Source: an uncultured Prevotellaceae bacterium (GTDB lineage: Bacteria > Bacteroidota > Bacteroidia > Bacteroidales > Bacteroidaceae). Taken from it: a stretch of DNA of 45,111 bases. Shown in pieces: positions 24,701-32,805 of the stretch; the stretch's first letter is position 1, and the number at the start of each line of letters is the position of its first letter. The stretch lies in NCBI GenBank assembly GCA_947167515.1, contig CAMVIM010000030.1:1-45111 (forward strand). Direction: 5' to 3'. Below the pieces are notes generated by a model. That model was not told where the DNA came from. It ran no database searches and saw nothing but the letters and a program-made list of their open reading frames with translations. Position numbers and translations under genes: made by a program.

Positions 24701-25589
24701 CGGGCTTGCCATACTTGACGAGGAAGGCACAGATCATGGAGAGGTCGGCATTGGGACGTACGCCACGTTCGTCGTTGCCCATCGTGTTCTCGCCTTTGAA
24801 GCAGCCACATGCTTCATTGACGGAGTTCGGGGCTTGACACTCTTGGAAGTCGTTGACCATGTACGTGGAGAAGTTGGCCAGCATCTGCAGAAGGTCTTTC
24901 TTCATAGTGGCTTCGGGCACGAAGTCGGCTGTGATGACACCCTCGGTGAAGGATGAAACACTCTCTTCAGTCGGGTCTTCTGGTTCGGTGTAGTCATCAG
25001 GCATCTTGTAGAGACGCACATTGTCGAGGAGAACGGATGCACCGGCTCCATTCACGAAGTTGATGTTGACACCTAAGGTGATGGTAGCCTCTGCCGTCAG
25101 TTCAAAGAGGGCTTCAGTGGTTGTCCATGCGGATGGGATGCCTGTAGCGAAGGACAGGGACGTGTATGCCGTTCCTGCCACGACCGAAGCGGTGGTTGCC
25201 GAGGTGGTGGCGGCTTTGTTGTCGATGGCGAACTTATATTTGCCTGCTTGCAGCCTCACGTTCTGAGTGAGCGAAACGGCTTGGGCAGTCCATGCGTTGC
25301 GGAGATAGAGCATCTTCTGTCCGTTGGAGGGTGTGCCAGGAGCACCGTAGTTGTTGTCGGTGGCGGTGGCAGAGGCGGTCATGAGGTCAACCACTGCATA
25401 GCCTCCTGTGGGAGCCGTGAGTGTCCAACCTGTGACGGATGAGACGGCATAGCCTCCACGCGAATCGGCAGTTCCGCTGGCTGCATCCTGTTCGAAGGAT
25501 GGGTTCAGGATGTACTGTGCTGTCACATCCTCTTGTGCATTGGCGGAGAGGGCCAATGTGAAAAGTAGTAAGGCAATAGGTTTTTTCAT
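21792..25589 (-). CDS. large secreted protein, putative glycan-active
   Basis: 1265 residues. A signal peptide (LLLFTLALSANA, cut before QEDVT) sends it out of the cytosol. Residues about 25-195 form a jelly-roll, carbohydrate-binding-like domain (YILNPSFEQD, VLLDNVRLYKMP). About 230-640 is helix-rich with Trp/His/Tyr clusters (GNYWGSTSKSDAVWESSLW, then LQNHNLFHTSYQNVVMQE), as in alpha/alpha-toroid lyases and hydrolases. About 640-1080 looks beta-rich. Another binding domain (YIVNPSFEGNSKAGW) and a Prevotella-type tail (GIYIVNGKTIRVK) end the protein. A polysaccharide lyase or hydrolase is my inference. I cannot name the family. The gene is alone and convergent with fabI. Confidence 0.6.
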   Translation of the reverse strand: MKKPIALLLFTLALSANAQEDVTAQYILNPSFEQDAASGTADSRGGYAVSSVTGWTLTAPTGGYAVVDLMTASATATDNNYGAPGTPSNGQKMLYLRNAWTAQAVSLTQNVRLQAGKYKFAIDNKAATTSATTASVVAGTAYTSLSFATGIPSAWTTTEALFELTAEATITLGVNINFVNGAGASVLLDNVRLYKMPDDYTEPEDPTEESVSSFTEGVITADFVPEATMKKDLLQMLANFSTYMVNDFQECQAPNSVNEACGCFKGENTMGNDERGVRPNADLSMICAFLVKYGKPAGVTLPSGITWDKIEDMAMKSLVFAYSTHKANKLKVCAGGNYWGSTSKSDAVWESSLWAMSVAYSAFFQWHKLTGDQKYYIHMLLKAECNYELERDIPTGYAGDTKAEENGWEADILAAALGLFPTDPEAEKWFERLREFAINSYSHPADLNNTTPIDPEYDTKTVADLYKGQNLYDDYSLQNHNLFHTSYQNVVMQELGEAALALKMFQQVLRGEETWKTNALMHNNQQVQDNILNWLALADGELAMPNGNDWSLFLYDQITSYTTQACFQRDPNALMLENMAYKYIKARQKTTTDGSWLLRPDVGARRMGVEAHRVMMTYLMHDVLSTADLTPTAWDDFNKEYGEAKLIPCQNVVRAATDDRFTCFSWSNGLKSYTGYFAANSPDKNKIVVPYRANNTGNLLGWYEVSGKGTNATPVVSGIYQLKGNGYVMNGELNTNDNTLNNRFALYSTPQNAFIYLDYVTANSTATITAEKGGLLAISTDELMKTMRTLYYNKGEGMTHKQLDGSAKTTFESDWVNIDNELGVISAGNGKKIGFGDRGANNSIYTSKLYPMYSNTSRSVAAGAVVDARNLVYYSNINAEKTQEMASLLVPLKGSLPTGWNGVIAPDADRNYFIASNFKGANTATLKDLQVQGKVAPVFYEPTTINGDKATVTFTVQQNHSVAHSLAVMVSGSNLTAQLIDDTSAYITATADGVINVAINTAALNDYSLKKGETIRVYLDENNEVRAESVSSFPEIEKTDYTGYIVNPSFEGNSKAGWSGSPTVDYNCAEKYNTTFDVYQVIEGLPQGQYLLTCQGFYRAGTTANAASTHKAGTEKLNAVLYAKGTEEVSTPLQSIIEEAGKKGAIGVMATGYGYVPNTMEQTSAYFRSDLYPNSLLCTVGEDGKLRIGVKKSTLISQDWAIFDNFALTYIPEETPDAIQAVTAPHPFLRGGKSGAYTLQGTPILTSAMQPGGIYIVNGKTIRVK

Positions 25590-25608
25590 AAGAGAAGTTT
25601 GTAATTTA

Positions 25609-25789
25609 AGTTTGACTTCGTCAAGCTAAAGGTTCTTGAAGTTAAAGAAGTTAGAGGAGTTAAAGAAGTTAGAGACGAATGTCATACTGCTGTTTCCATT
25701 GTCAGAAGGTATCGTCTTTAACTTCTGAACGAAGCGTTAACTTCTTTAACTCCTATAACTTCTACAACTTGCGAAAGTCGAGTTAACTG
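25609..25789. repeat. inverted-repeat element A (no gene inside)
   Basis: It starts with a TTTGACTTCGTCAAGC box (25611-25635). The left arm (25638-25682) is built of GAAGTTARA words and ends in AGACGAATGT. A 25-bp centre follows. The right arm (25708-25770) starts GGTATCGTCTTTAACTTC and runs TTAACTTCTTTAACTCC. The arms are imperfect reverse complements and could fold as a long hairpin. The same arm sequences flank the four-helix-bundle gene at 27022-27546. Confidence 0.75.
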
Positions 25790-25799
25790 TTTGTTTTTA

Positions 25800-26993
25800 T
25801 TACTTCAGTCTAGCCAGCGTATCCTTAATGCGCTTCATCGACTCGACGATGTTTTCATCGCTGGTGGCATAGCTCATGCGGAAACATTCAGGAGAGCCAA
25901 AGGCATCACCACCTACGGTTGCCACATGTCCCACTTCGAGGAGGTACATGGCGAAGTCGGTGGAGTTGTTGATGACGCGGTCACCGTCTTTCTTGCCAAA
26001 GTAGCTGGAGCACTTGGGGAAGAGGTAGAACGCACCTTGTGGGTTGTTCACTTCAAGACCAGGAATCTCCTTGGCGAGTTTCACGATGAGGTTCTTGCGA
26101 CGTTCGAATGCCTGACGCATGTCCTCCACACACTGCTGGTCGCCAGCGAAAGCGGCCTCGGCAGCCTTCTGAGAGACTGAGCAGGGACCAGAGGTGTACT
26201 GACCTTGCAACTTGTTGCAGCCCTTCACAATCCATTCGGGAGCCGCAATGAACCCGATGCGCCAACCTGTCATGGCGTATGCCTTCGACACACCGTTGAT
26301 GACCACCACACGGTCTTTGATGTCGTCGAACGAAGCCATTGAGGCATGCTTGCCCACATAGTTGATGTGCTCGTAGATTTCGTCGGCAATGACAATGACA
26401 TTCTCATGCTTCAGGAGCACATTCTTCAGACCTTCCAGTTCTTCCTTGCTGTACACAGAACCCGTTGGGTTGCTGGGTGAGCAGAGGATGAGTGCACGGG
26501 TCTTGGGGGTGATGGCAGCTTCCAACTGGGCAGGGGTGATCTTGAAGTCCTGCTCGATGGGTGCATCGATGAACACAGGAGTGCCCTCGGCCAACAGCAC
26601 CATCTGAGGATAGCTGACCCAGTATGGAGCAGGGATGATGACCTCGTCACCAGCATTGATGATGGCCATGATGGCATTGCAGACAGACTGCTTGGCACCA
26701 TTAGAACAAAGAATCTGAGAGGGTTTGTAGTCCAATCCGTTCTCGTTCTTCAGTTTGTTCACGATGGCCTGCTTCAGTTCTGGGTAGCCAGGCACAGGGC
26801 TGTAGCGGCTCCAGTTGTCCTCCACAGCCTTGATGGCGGCCTTTTTGATGTGGTCGGGAGTGTTGAAGTCGGGTTCACCGACACTCAGGTTAATCACGTC
26901 CACGCCCTGAGCCTTCAGCTCGGAGCTCTTCTGACTCATGGCAAGAGTGGCAGAAGGGGAAAGTCTGTTAAGACGGTCTGATAGTTGTTCCAT
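25800..26993 (-). CDS. aspC: aspartate aminotransferase, class I
   Basis: A cytosolic PLP enzyme of 397 residues that exchanges amino groups between aspartate and 2-oxoglutarate. It belongs to the I-gamma type found in Bacteroidetes and Thermus. LSVGEPDFNTPDHIKKA (36-52), YSPVPGYPELKQA, the CSPSNPTG loop (171-178), DEIYEHI (204-210), the PLP lysine K237 in NGVSKAYAMTGWR and the C-terminal FRMSYATS arginine are all present. It sits between two repeat elements and seems to be a single-gene unit. Substrate range may include other amino acids. No TAnnTTTG box is visible upstream. Confidence 0.92.
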   Translation of the reverse strand: MEQLSDRLNRLSPSATLAMSQKSSELKAQGVDVINLSVGEPDFNTPDHIKKAAIKAVEDNWSRYSPVPGYPELKQAIVNKLKNENGLDYKPSQILCSNGAKQSVCNAIMAIINAGDEVIIPAPYWVSYPQMVLLAEGTPVFIDAPIEQDFKITPAQLEAAITPKTRALILCSPSNPTGSVYSKEELEGLKNVLLKHENVIVIADEIYEHINYVGKHASMASFDDIKDRVVVINGVSKAYAMTGWRIGFIAAPEWIVKGCNKLQGQYTSGPCSVSQKAAEAAFAGDQQCVEDMRQAFERRKNLIVKLAKEIPGLEVNNPQGAFYLFPKCSSYFGKKDGDRVINNSTDFAMYLLEVGHVATVGGDAFGSPECFRMSYATSDENIVESMKRIKDTLARLK

Positions 26994-27021
26994 ATTATAT
27001 TGAATTTTGATAGTTATTTCT

Positions 27022-27546
27022 ATAGAAGTTAAAGAAGTTATAGAAGTTATCGCTTCGCTTAGAAGTTAGAGACGAATGTTTTTAATCATCTGTTATTCCC
27101 TTATTGTCTTTGATGGCTTGGCAGTAGGCATTTAGGACAATGCTTGCCTCCTCTATTTTTGCCCACATATAGTTGGCTGTTTCTTCTGAGTAGTACCCAA
27201 CATCATGACTGAGGACGATGTAATAGCGGCACTCTTCTAATGAGCCTTGTGCAGTATTAAAAAAGCGTAGTTTATCACTTTTTGAGAGTTTCTTGTACCC
27301 CTCAGCTATGTTAGCCGCAATGGATATCGCTGCTCTTTGAAATTGCGGCACCAACGCAAATTTCTCATCGTCAGGAAACATGGACTTTGTCTGATAGAAA
27401 GCCAACACAAACTCGTGTGCTCGTTTCCATGCTGCAACTTCTTTGAACGTTGTGCTTGCCATTTTTGTGTTTTGGAATATTCGTGTTAAGGAGTTTGGTA
27501 TCGTCTTTAACTTCTCTAACTCCTTTAACTTCTCTAACTTCTTTAT
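27022..27546. repeat. inverted-repeat element B enclosing a gene
   Basis: The left arm (27025-27079) has GAAGTTAAAGAAGTTATAG, then CGCTTCGCTTAGAAG, and ends AGAGACGAATGT. The right arm (27497-27545) starts GGTATCGTCTTTAACTTC and continues in TCTAACTCC words. Both arm ends are those of element A, but here the four-helix-bundle gene replaces the 25-bp centre. The CGCTTCG interruption is also found in the right arm of element A, in reverse. Confidence 0.7.
27082..27462 (-). CDS. four-helix bundle protein (23S rRNA IVP-like)
   Basis: A 126-residue protein of the family first found in intervening sequences of 23S rRNA genes (PF05635/TIGR02436); relatives include the Avd accessory protein of retroelements. 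Typical blocks are FKEVAAWKRAHEFVLAFYQ near the N-terminus, FALVPQFQRAAISIAANIAE (about 44-63), GYKKLSKSDKLRFFNTAQGS and LEECRYYIVLSHDVGY. It probably forms a basic pentameric bundle that binds nucleic acid. ATG 27462 is the natural start; the longer frame upstream would read through repeat DNA. Its flanks are two arms of an inverted-repeat element also found without a gene at 25609. No promoter was recognised, so transcription may come from ribBA. Confidence 0.88.
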   Translation of the reverse strand: MASTTFKEVAAWKRAHEFVLAFYQTKSMFPDDEKFALVPQFQRAAISIAANIAEGYKKLSKSDKLRFFNTAQGSLEECRYYIVLSHDVGYYSEETANYMWAKIEEASIVLNAYCQAIKDNKGITDD

Positions 27547-27550
27547 CCTT

Positions 27551-28768
27551 TTATTTATTGAAATGCAATGTATGTCCCATACGCTCCTTCTTCGTGTGGA
27601 GGTAGCGCTCGTTGTAGGGGTTGGGGGTGATTTCGATAGGCACGTTCTCCACGATTTCGAGTCCATACCCTTCCAATCCTACACGCTTCACGGGGTTGTT
27701 GGTCAACAGGCGTATTTTGCTGATGCCGATTTCTCTGAGGATTTGGGCGCCCACACCATAGTCGCGCAAGTCGGGGTCGAAACCGAGGTGAATGTTGGCA
27801 TCCACCGTGTCGAGCCCCTGCTCCTGCAATTTGTAGGCGGCAATCTTGTTCATCAATCCGATGCCTCGTCCTTCCTGAATGAGATAGACCACTGCACCCT
27901 TGCCCTCCTTCTCAATGAGCTGCATGGACTTATGCAACTGTTCTCCGCAGTCGCATCGCTGACTGGCAAAGATGTCGCCTGTGGCACAACTGGAGTGCAT
28001 GCGCACCAACACGGGCTCGTCGGGCTTCCATTCCCCCTTGATGAGTGCCACATGCTCCAGTCCGTTGCTCTTCTGACGGAAGGGGATGATGCGGAAGTGT
28101 CCGTAAGCTGTGGGCATATCGGCCTCCACACCTTTCTCCACCAGGCTCTCACGCTGCAGGCGATAGGCGATGAGGTCTTTGATTTGGATGAGTTTCAACC
28201 CCAACTCCTCGGCTTTCTTGATGAGTTCGGGCATACGCGCCATCGTACCGTCGGGATTGAGAATCTCGATGAGGGCGGCAGCGGGACGCAGACCTGCCAA
28301 ACGTGCCAAGTCGATGGCGGCCTCTGTGTGGCCTGCACGACGCAGCACACCGTTGTCCTGTGCATAGAGCGGATTGATGTGGCCAGGACGTCCAAAGTCG
28401 CTGGACTTCGCCTCGGGATTGGCCAGCCATTGGATGGTGGCGGCACGGTCAGCAGCACTCACGCCCGTGGTGCAGCCCTCCAGCTTGTCCACCGTCACGG
28501 TGAAAGGAGTGCCGAGCATGGAGGTGTTATCCTCCACTTGATGGGGCAACTCCAGTTCCTTGGCACGTGAGATGGTGATGGGTGCGCAGAGTACGCCACG
28601 ACCCTCGCGTAGCATGAAGTTCACCTTGTCGGGGGTGATTTTCTCGGCGGCTATGATGAAGTCGCCCTCGTTCTCACGGTCTTCATCGTCCACGACAATC
28701 ACGAACTTTCCCTCTCGAAAGTCCTCTATAGCCTCTTCTATCTTACTGAACTGAAAGGATTTTTTCAT
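27551..28768 (-). CDS. ribBA: bifunctional DHBP synthase / GTP cyclohydrolase II
   Basis: Performs two early steps of riboflavin synthesis. The N-terminal domain (about 1-205) turns ribulose 5-phosphate into dihydroxybutanone phosphate, and the C-terminal domain (about 206-395) opens [15 protein letters not shown] (27-38) and [17 protein letters not shown] belong to the RibB active site. [17 protein letters not shown] holds the three zinc cysteines of RibA (C-x10-C-x-C), and [14 protein letters not shown] follows. At 405 residues it is of normal fused length. Its start overlaps the end of the LptF/G permease gene by 26 bp, so the two are one transcript. No FMN riboswitch was seen upstream, as the start is inside the upstream gene. 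Confidence 0.95.
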   Translation of the reverse strand: MKKSFQFSKIEEAIEDFREGKFVIVVDDEDRENEGDFIIAAEKITPDKVNFMLREGRGVLCAPITISRAKELELPHQVEDNTSMLGTPFTVTVDKLEGCTTGVSAADRAATIQWLANPEAKSSDFGRPGHINPLYAQDNGVLRRAGHTEAAIDLARLAGLRPAAALIEILNPDGTMARMPELIKKAEELGLKLIQIKDLIAYRLQRESLVEKGVEADMPTAYGHFRIIPFRQKSNGLEHVALIKGEWKPDEPVLVRMHSSCATGDIFASQRCDCGEQLHKSMQLIEKEGKGAVVYLIQEGRGIGLMNKIAAYKLQEQGLDTVDANIHLGFDPDLRDYGVGAQILREIGISKIRLLTNNPVKRVGLEGYGLEIVENVPIEITPNPYNERYLHTKKERMGHTLHFNK

Positions 28769-30662
28769 ATATGTGGTCTTTGATTTGTTCTGAATACTTG
28801 ATGATGGCTCTCAGGTCTTTACGGCGGCGGCGGTAGAAGCGGAACGACCGCGTATCGACCACGGGATAGCCGTTGAGCAGACGCAGCACTTGACGATCCT
28901 TGCTGTTTGACAGCACATCGATGACATATTCCATCATGAGGTTGATACCCTCGGCCTGCATATCCTCGCGCGTTGAGAACCAGTAGCGCACAATGTAGGC
29001 CATGTAGCCGAAGAAAGTAGAGCGTGGCAACTCGCCCAGATATTCTCGACTGGTCGTGATGAGCTGCTCCAGCGTCTTGTGCATGTCGGCATAGTCGGGG
29101 TCGTTGATGATGACCTCTTTGCGAGTGATGTTGCGCTTGGGGCGGATGCCCAGCAATTGTCGCCACAGGTTGACGTAGGCATCCATGTTGAACACGGCGG
29201 AGTCGTTGTTGGACTTCACCGTGAAGAACACGCCCAATGGGGCCAATACGATGGTGCTCAGCCACATGCCCAGCCAAACGGGCATATCGCCCTCGCGGCT
29301 CACCTTCATACCAAAGGTGTTGATGATGTAATAGACGATGAAGATGATGACAGCCACCACCACAGGGAAACCCAGTCCACCCTTGCGGATGATGGCTCCC
29401 AAGGGGGCACCGATGAAGAAGAACATCAGGCAGGCCAGTGCCATGGTGATTTTCTGCCAATACTGAATCCAGTGGCGGCGAATCTGCTTGTCGCCATATT
29501 CAATCACTTCGGCCTTATAGTTCATGTCCATCTCCTGAAAGCCCACCTTCTGCAAAGCCTCCATGATGATGCGCTGCTTGTCTTGCGAACTGGTGCCCTT
29601 CAGCAGGGAGTCAAGGTTGACGCTCGATTTCGGTACATTGGCACTTCGAGCGATGACACCTTGGATGTGTTTCTTTTCTTCGGCTTCCAGCTCATCCTTT
29701 TTAGCCTTTTCCATGTGGACAATGGCGAGAGAGTCATAATCAGAGATGCGCGACTTGTGCGGGATGTTGAGCGATATCCGCTGCATGTCGTTGTAGAAGA
29801 TGGTGCTCAGACTGTCGTAGTAGTTCTCCATCGAGTCGATGTCTTGTGTCAGTTGATCCATGTTCTTCGTCAGTGCAGAAGTCGCGATGTCCTCTTGGTC
29901 AGCCATGTTGAAGTTGGTGTCGAAGTCGATGACGAAATGCTTCTCCACAAAGGTCTCTCGGCGATAGGGCACGTCTCGGGTTTGTAGGGCACTGCTTTGC
30001 AGGTTCTCGAACTGCTCGCCTTGGTAGAGGTGGAGCAACAGGTGCTTCTTGTCGCTGCTCGTTTCCAGTTTACCCGAATCGGCCAGAATGATGTGTGCCC
30101 TGTTCACCCCGTCTTGCAGGTTGTAGATGACGATGTCGTAGAGCATGCCCGTGTCCTTATTCTTCTTCTGGATGTAGAGGTTGATGTTCTCGATGCCATC
30201 GTAGAAGACCCGTTCGGGGATGTCCAGCTCGGGCGACTTCATCTTCATTGATTCCAGCAGCATCAGCAGGTTCTGCTGAGCTTCAGGAGCAATCTTGTTC
30301 TGAAAATGGAACGAACTGAGGGAGAGGAGGCTGATAAGGATGATGAGGGGGCGGAGTGTGCGGAAGAGCGAGATGCCTGCCGCCTTGATGGCCAGCAGTT
30401 CCAGCCGCTCACCAATGTTGCCGAACGAAATGAGCGATGCCAGCAGGATGGCCAATGGCAATGCCAACGGCACCAGTGTCTCGGCCGCATAGAAGAAGAA
30501 TTTCAGATAGACATCGAACGACAGGCCCTTGCCTACAAGGTCGTCGATGAACTTCCACAGAAACTGCATCATGACGACAAAAAGACTGATGCAGAACGTG
30601 CCTGCAAACAGCGAGAGGAAGTTCCTCAGGATAAATAGGTCGAGTCGTTTGATGAGTTTCAT
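28743..30662 (-). CDS. LptF/LptG family permease
   Basis: An inner-membrane part of the LptB2FG exporter that lifts lipopolysaccharide to the outer membrane. It is 639 residues, nearly twice the size of E. coli LptG. Three membrane segments near the N-terminus ([20 protein letters not shown] onward) are followed by a large periplasmic domain (about 130-400) with a long charged insert. Three more segments follow (about 400-500, [20 protein letters not shown]), and then a cytosolic C-terminal tail of about 130 residues that is usual in Bacteroidetes. It shares a transcript with ribBA and is divergent from prfB through a palindromic promoter region. Whether it is F or G is not decided. Confidence 0.9.
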   Translation of the reverse strand: MKLIKRLDLFILRNFLSLFAGTFCISLFVVMMQFLWKFIDDLVGKGLSFDVYLKFFFYAAETLVPLALPLAILLASLISFGNIGERLELLAIKAAGISLFRTLRPLIILISLLSLSSFHFQNKIAPEAQQNLLMLLESMKMKSPELDIPERVFYDGIENINLYIQKKNKDTGMLYDIVIYNLQDGVNRAHIILADSGKLETSSDKKHLLLHLYQGEQFENLQSSALQTRDVPYRRETFVEKHFVIDFDTNFNMADQEDIATSALTKNMDQLTQDIDSMENYYDSLSTIFYNDMQRISLNIPHKSRISDYDSLAIVHMEKAKKDELEAEEKKHIQGVIARSANVPKSSVNLDSLLKGTSSQDKQRIIMEALQKVGFQEMDMNYKAEVIEYGDKQIRRHWIQYWQKITMALACLMFFFIGAPLGAIIRKGGLGFPVVVAVIIFIVYYIINTFGMKVSREGDMPVWLGMWLSTIVLAPLGVFFTVKSNNDSAVFNMDAYVNLWRQLLGIRPKRNITRKEVIINDPDYADMHKTLEQLITTSREYLGELPRSTFFGYMAYIVRYWFSTREDMQAEGINLMMEYVIDVLSNSKDRQVLRLLNGYPVVDTRSFRFYRRRRKDLRAIIKYSEQIKDHIYEKILSVQ

Positions 30663-30698
30663 GCGTGTGCTCTTGTGCGAAGATGCACAATTTCAAGG

Positions 30699-30761
30699 TG
30701 CAAAGGTACGAAAAAGTTAGGAGTTAGAAGTTAGGAGTTAGAACTTTTTCGTACCTTTGCA
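30699..30761. promoter_or_regulatory. palindromic divergent promoter region
   Basis: TGCAAAGGTACG onward (30699-30718) and its exact reverse complement ending CGTACCTTTGCA (30742-30761) form 20-bp perfect arms. Each arm contains a -7 box: TACCTTTG minus at 30701-30708 for the LptF/G-ribBA unit, and plus at 30752-30759 for prfB. The 23-bp centre is made of AGGAGTTAGA words. Both genes thus share a mirror-image control region. Confidence 0.85.
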
Positions 30762-30778
30762 GCCAAAATCACACAATT

Positions 30779-31891
30779 ATGATTACAGCAGAACAACTGA
30801 AAGACATCAAAGACAGGACGGAAGCCCTGCGTCGCTACCTGCAGATTGAACAAAAACAGATGGAGGTGGAAGAGGAAGAACTGCGCACTCAGGCTCCTGG
30901 ATTCTGGGATGACCAGAAGGCAGCGGAGGCGCAGATGAAAAAGGTGAAGACCCTGAAGAAATGGATAGATGGCTACAACGAGGTGAAGGCGGCGACGGAT
31001 GACACGGAGGTGGCTTTTGACTTCTACAAGGAAGAGATGAGTACGGAAGAAGAGGTGGATGGCTACTATGCCAAGGCTTTGGGAATGATTGAAGACCTGG
31101 AACTGAAGAACATGCTTCAGGGAGAGGCCGACAACATGGACGCCGTGCTGAAAATCAATGCAGGTGCCGGTGGTACGGAAGCGCAGGATTGGGCGCAGAT
31201 GCTCATGCGTATGTACCAGCGCTATGCGGAGCAGCATGGATATAAGGTGACCATCAGCAACTTCCAGGACGGTGAAGATGCCGGCATCAAGACCGTGACG
31301 ATGGAGATTGCCGGAGATATGGCATATGGCTACCTGAAGGGCGAGAGTGGTGTGCATCGCTTGGTGCGTGTCAGCCCCTATAATGCGCAGGGCAAGCGCA
31401 TGACTTCCTTCGCCAGTGTGTTTGTCACGCCGTTGGTCGATGACACCATCAATGTGGAGATTGAACAGGCACGGATTTCGTGGGATACATTCCGAAGCAG
31501 CGGTGCTGGTGGTCAGAACGTGAACAAAGTGGAGTCGGGTGTGCGATTGCGGTATCAGTACAAAGACCCTTACACAGGCGAGGAAGAAGAAATCCTCATT
31601 GAAAACACGGAAACACGCGACCAACCCAAGAACAAGGAGAATGCGTTGCGACTGCTCCGTTCAATGCTCTACGACAAGGAGCTACAGCACCGCATGGCAG
31701 AGCAGGCCAAGGTGGAGGCAGGCAAGAAGAAGATAGAGTGGGGTAGCCAGATTCGTTCCTATGTGTTCGATGACCGTCGTGTAAAAGACCACCGCACAAA
31801 CTACCAGACGAGCGATGTGGGCGGTGTGATGGATGGCAAGCTGGATGGCTTCATCAAGGCTTACCTCATGGAGTTCGCAACTGAAGAATAA
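30779..31891 (+). CDS. prfB: peptide chain release factor 2
   Basis: Recognises UGA and UAA and releases the finished protein at the ribosome. The 370-residue product has the helical N-terminal domain, the codon-reading loop at residues 199-201 reading SPY where RF2 of E. coli has SPF, and the catalytic GGQ at 244-246 (RSSGAGGQNVNKVESGVRL). The programmed +1 frameshift site found in many prfB genes after the YL near codon 21-25 is absent: the frame runs straight through RRYLQIEQ. Therefore autoregulation by UGA read-through is not available. It heads an apparent operon with the CYTH protein, VanZ and the NSS transporter. Confidence 0.95.
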   Translation: MITAEQLKDIKDRTEALRRYLQIEQKQMEVEEEELRTQAPGFWDDQKAAEAQMKKVKTLKKWIDGYNEVKAATDDTEVAFDFYKEEMSTEEEVDGYYAKALGMIEDLELKNMLQGEADNMDAVLKINAGAGGTEAQDWAQMLMRMYQRYAEQHGYKVTISNFQDGEDAGIKTVTMEIAGDMAYGYLKGESGVHRLVRVSPYNAQGKRMTSFASVFVTPLVDDTINVEIEQARISWDTFRSSGAGGQNVNKVESGVRLRYQYKDPYTGEEEEILIENTETRDQPKNKENALRLLRSMLYDKELQHRMAEQAKVEAGKKKIEWGSQIRSYVFDDRRVKDHRTNYQTSDVGGVMDGKLDGFIKAYLMEFATEE

Positions 31892-31897
31892 GGTATC

Positions 31898-32416
31898 ATG
31901 GCGCATCTGGAGATAGAACGCAAGTTTTTGGTGAAGGGCGAGTGGAAAACTTTTGCTGACAGCAAGACGCATATTGAACAGGGTTATTTTGCCACCGAAC
32001 CAGGCAAGACGGTGAGGGTGCGTATCCGCGATGATAAGGGTTACTTGACCATCAAGGGCCCCTCTCGGAAGGATGGCTTTGCAAGGTATGAGTTCGAGAC
32101 AGAGATTCCGTTGGAGGATGCCCGCGAGATGATGAGTCTCTGTATGCCAGGCAGGGTGAACAAAGACCGTTATTTGGTGAAGAATGGCAAACATACCATT
32201 GAGGTGGATGAGTTCTTTGGCGACAATGAGGGACTGGTGTTGGCGGAGATAGAGCTGGAGAGCGAGGACGAACCGTATGAGAAGCCAGATTTCTTGGGCA
32301 AAGAGGTGACGGGTGATTATCACTACTACAACAAATACATGCTGCGCCGTCCGTATAAGTTGTGGAAGGATGAAGTGGCGTTTGAACAGTCAGAAGATTC
32401 GACTGAACGGCTATGA
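31898..32416 (+). CDS. CYTH domain protein
   Basis: A 172-residue triphosphate tunnel metalloenzyme. The signature E-x-E-x-K is Glu5, Glu7, Lys9 in LEIERKFLV. Arg/Lys and Glu residues line the predicted tunnel (VRVRIRDDKGYLTIKG, then FEVEIPLE-like FETEIPLE, and LAEIELESED). Bacterial relatives hydrolyse inorganic triphosphate or, rarely, make cAMP. Triphosphatase is more likely for this single-domain form. It starts 6 bp after prfB and overlaps the VanZ gene by 4 bp. Cytosolic; the physiological substrate is unknown. Confidence 0.9.
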   Translation: MAHLEIERKFLVKGEWKTFADSKTHIEQGYFATEPGKTVRVRIRDDKGYLTIKGPSRKDGFARYEFETEIPLEDAREMMSLCMPGRVNKDRYLVKNGKHTIEVDEFFGDNEGLVLAEIELESEDEPYEKPDFLGKEVTGDYHYYNKYMLRRPYKLWKDEVAFEQSEDSTERL

Positions 32417-32805
32417 TATTGAAGGAATATATCTGGACAACGCTCGTGACGGTGGCCATCGTGGTGCTGAGCACCATCCCCATCCCCGAGAATCCGCCAC
32501 TGGGTGATGTGCCGCTGATGGATAAGTGGGTGCACATGGTGATGTATGGGGGGCTGCGCTTTGTGATGTGGGTGGATCATATGGTGAGAAGCAAACGGGA
32601 GTTCTCGTTGACGGCTCGTGGCTTGATGCTCGTCTACGCAATAGTCCTTGGAGGTTTGATGGAGTTGGTGCAGGCCTACCTGACCACGTGCCGTTCGGGC
32701 GACTGGATTGACTTCGAGGCTGATGCCATCGGTGCGGCGGTTGGAGGTTTGCTGTGTCTTTATCTCAATAAGTTATGGAAAGAGAAAATTTTGGCTCGAA
32801 AATAG
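32413..32805 (+). CDS. VanZ-like membrane protein
   Basis: A 130-residue protein with four hydrophobic segments (TLVTVAIVVLSTIPIP near the N-terminus; LMLVYAIVLGGLMELVQAYL; GAAVGGLLCLYL). It fits the VanZ-like family (PF04892), whose DKWVHMVMYGGL and CRSGDWIDFEADAIG motifs are clear. The role is not established outside vanZ glycopeptide tolerance. It overlaps the CYTH gene by 4 bp and the next transporter gene by 31 bp, so all are co-translated. No resistance function should be assumed. Confidence 0.88.
   Translation: MILKEYIWTTLVTVAIVVLSTIPIPENPPLGDVPLMDKWVHMVMYGGLRFVMWVDHMVRSKREFSLTARGLMLVYAIVLGGLMELVQAYLTTCRSGDWIDFEADAIGAAVGGLLCLYLNKLWKEKILARK

Noticed and set aside
27443-28570. 375-codon + strand frame opposite ribBA
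   Set aside because: Antisense shadow of a clearly conserved gene.
30830-30860. Programmed frameshift in prfB
   Set aside because: No in-frame UGA follows the early Tyr-Leu codons; the gene is one uninterrupted frame.
32413-32805. Glycopeptide resistance gene vanZ
   Set aside because: Only the broad VanZ-like family is supported; no other van genes are present.
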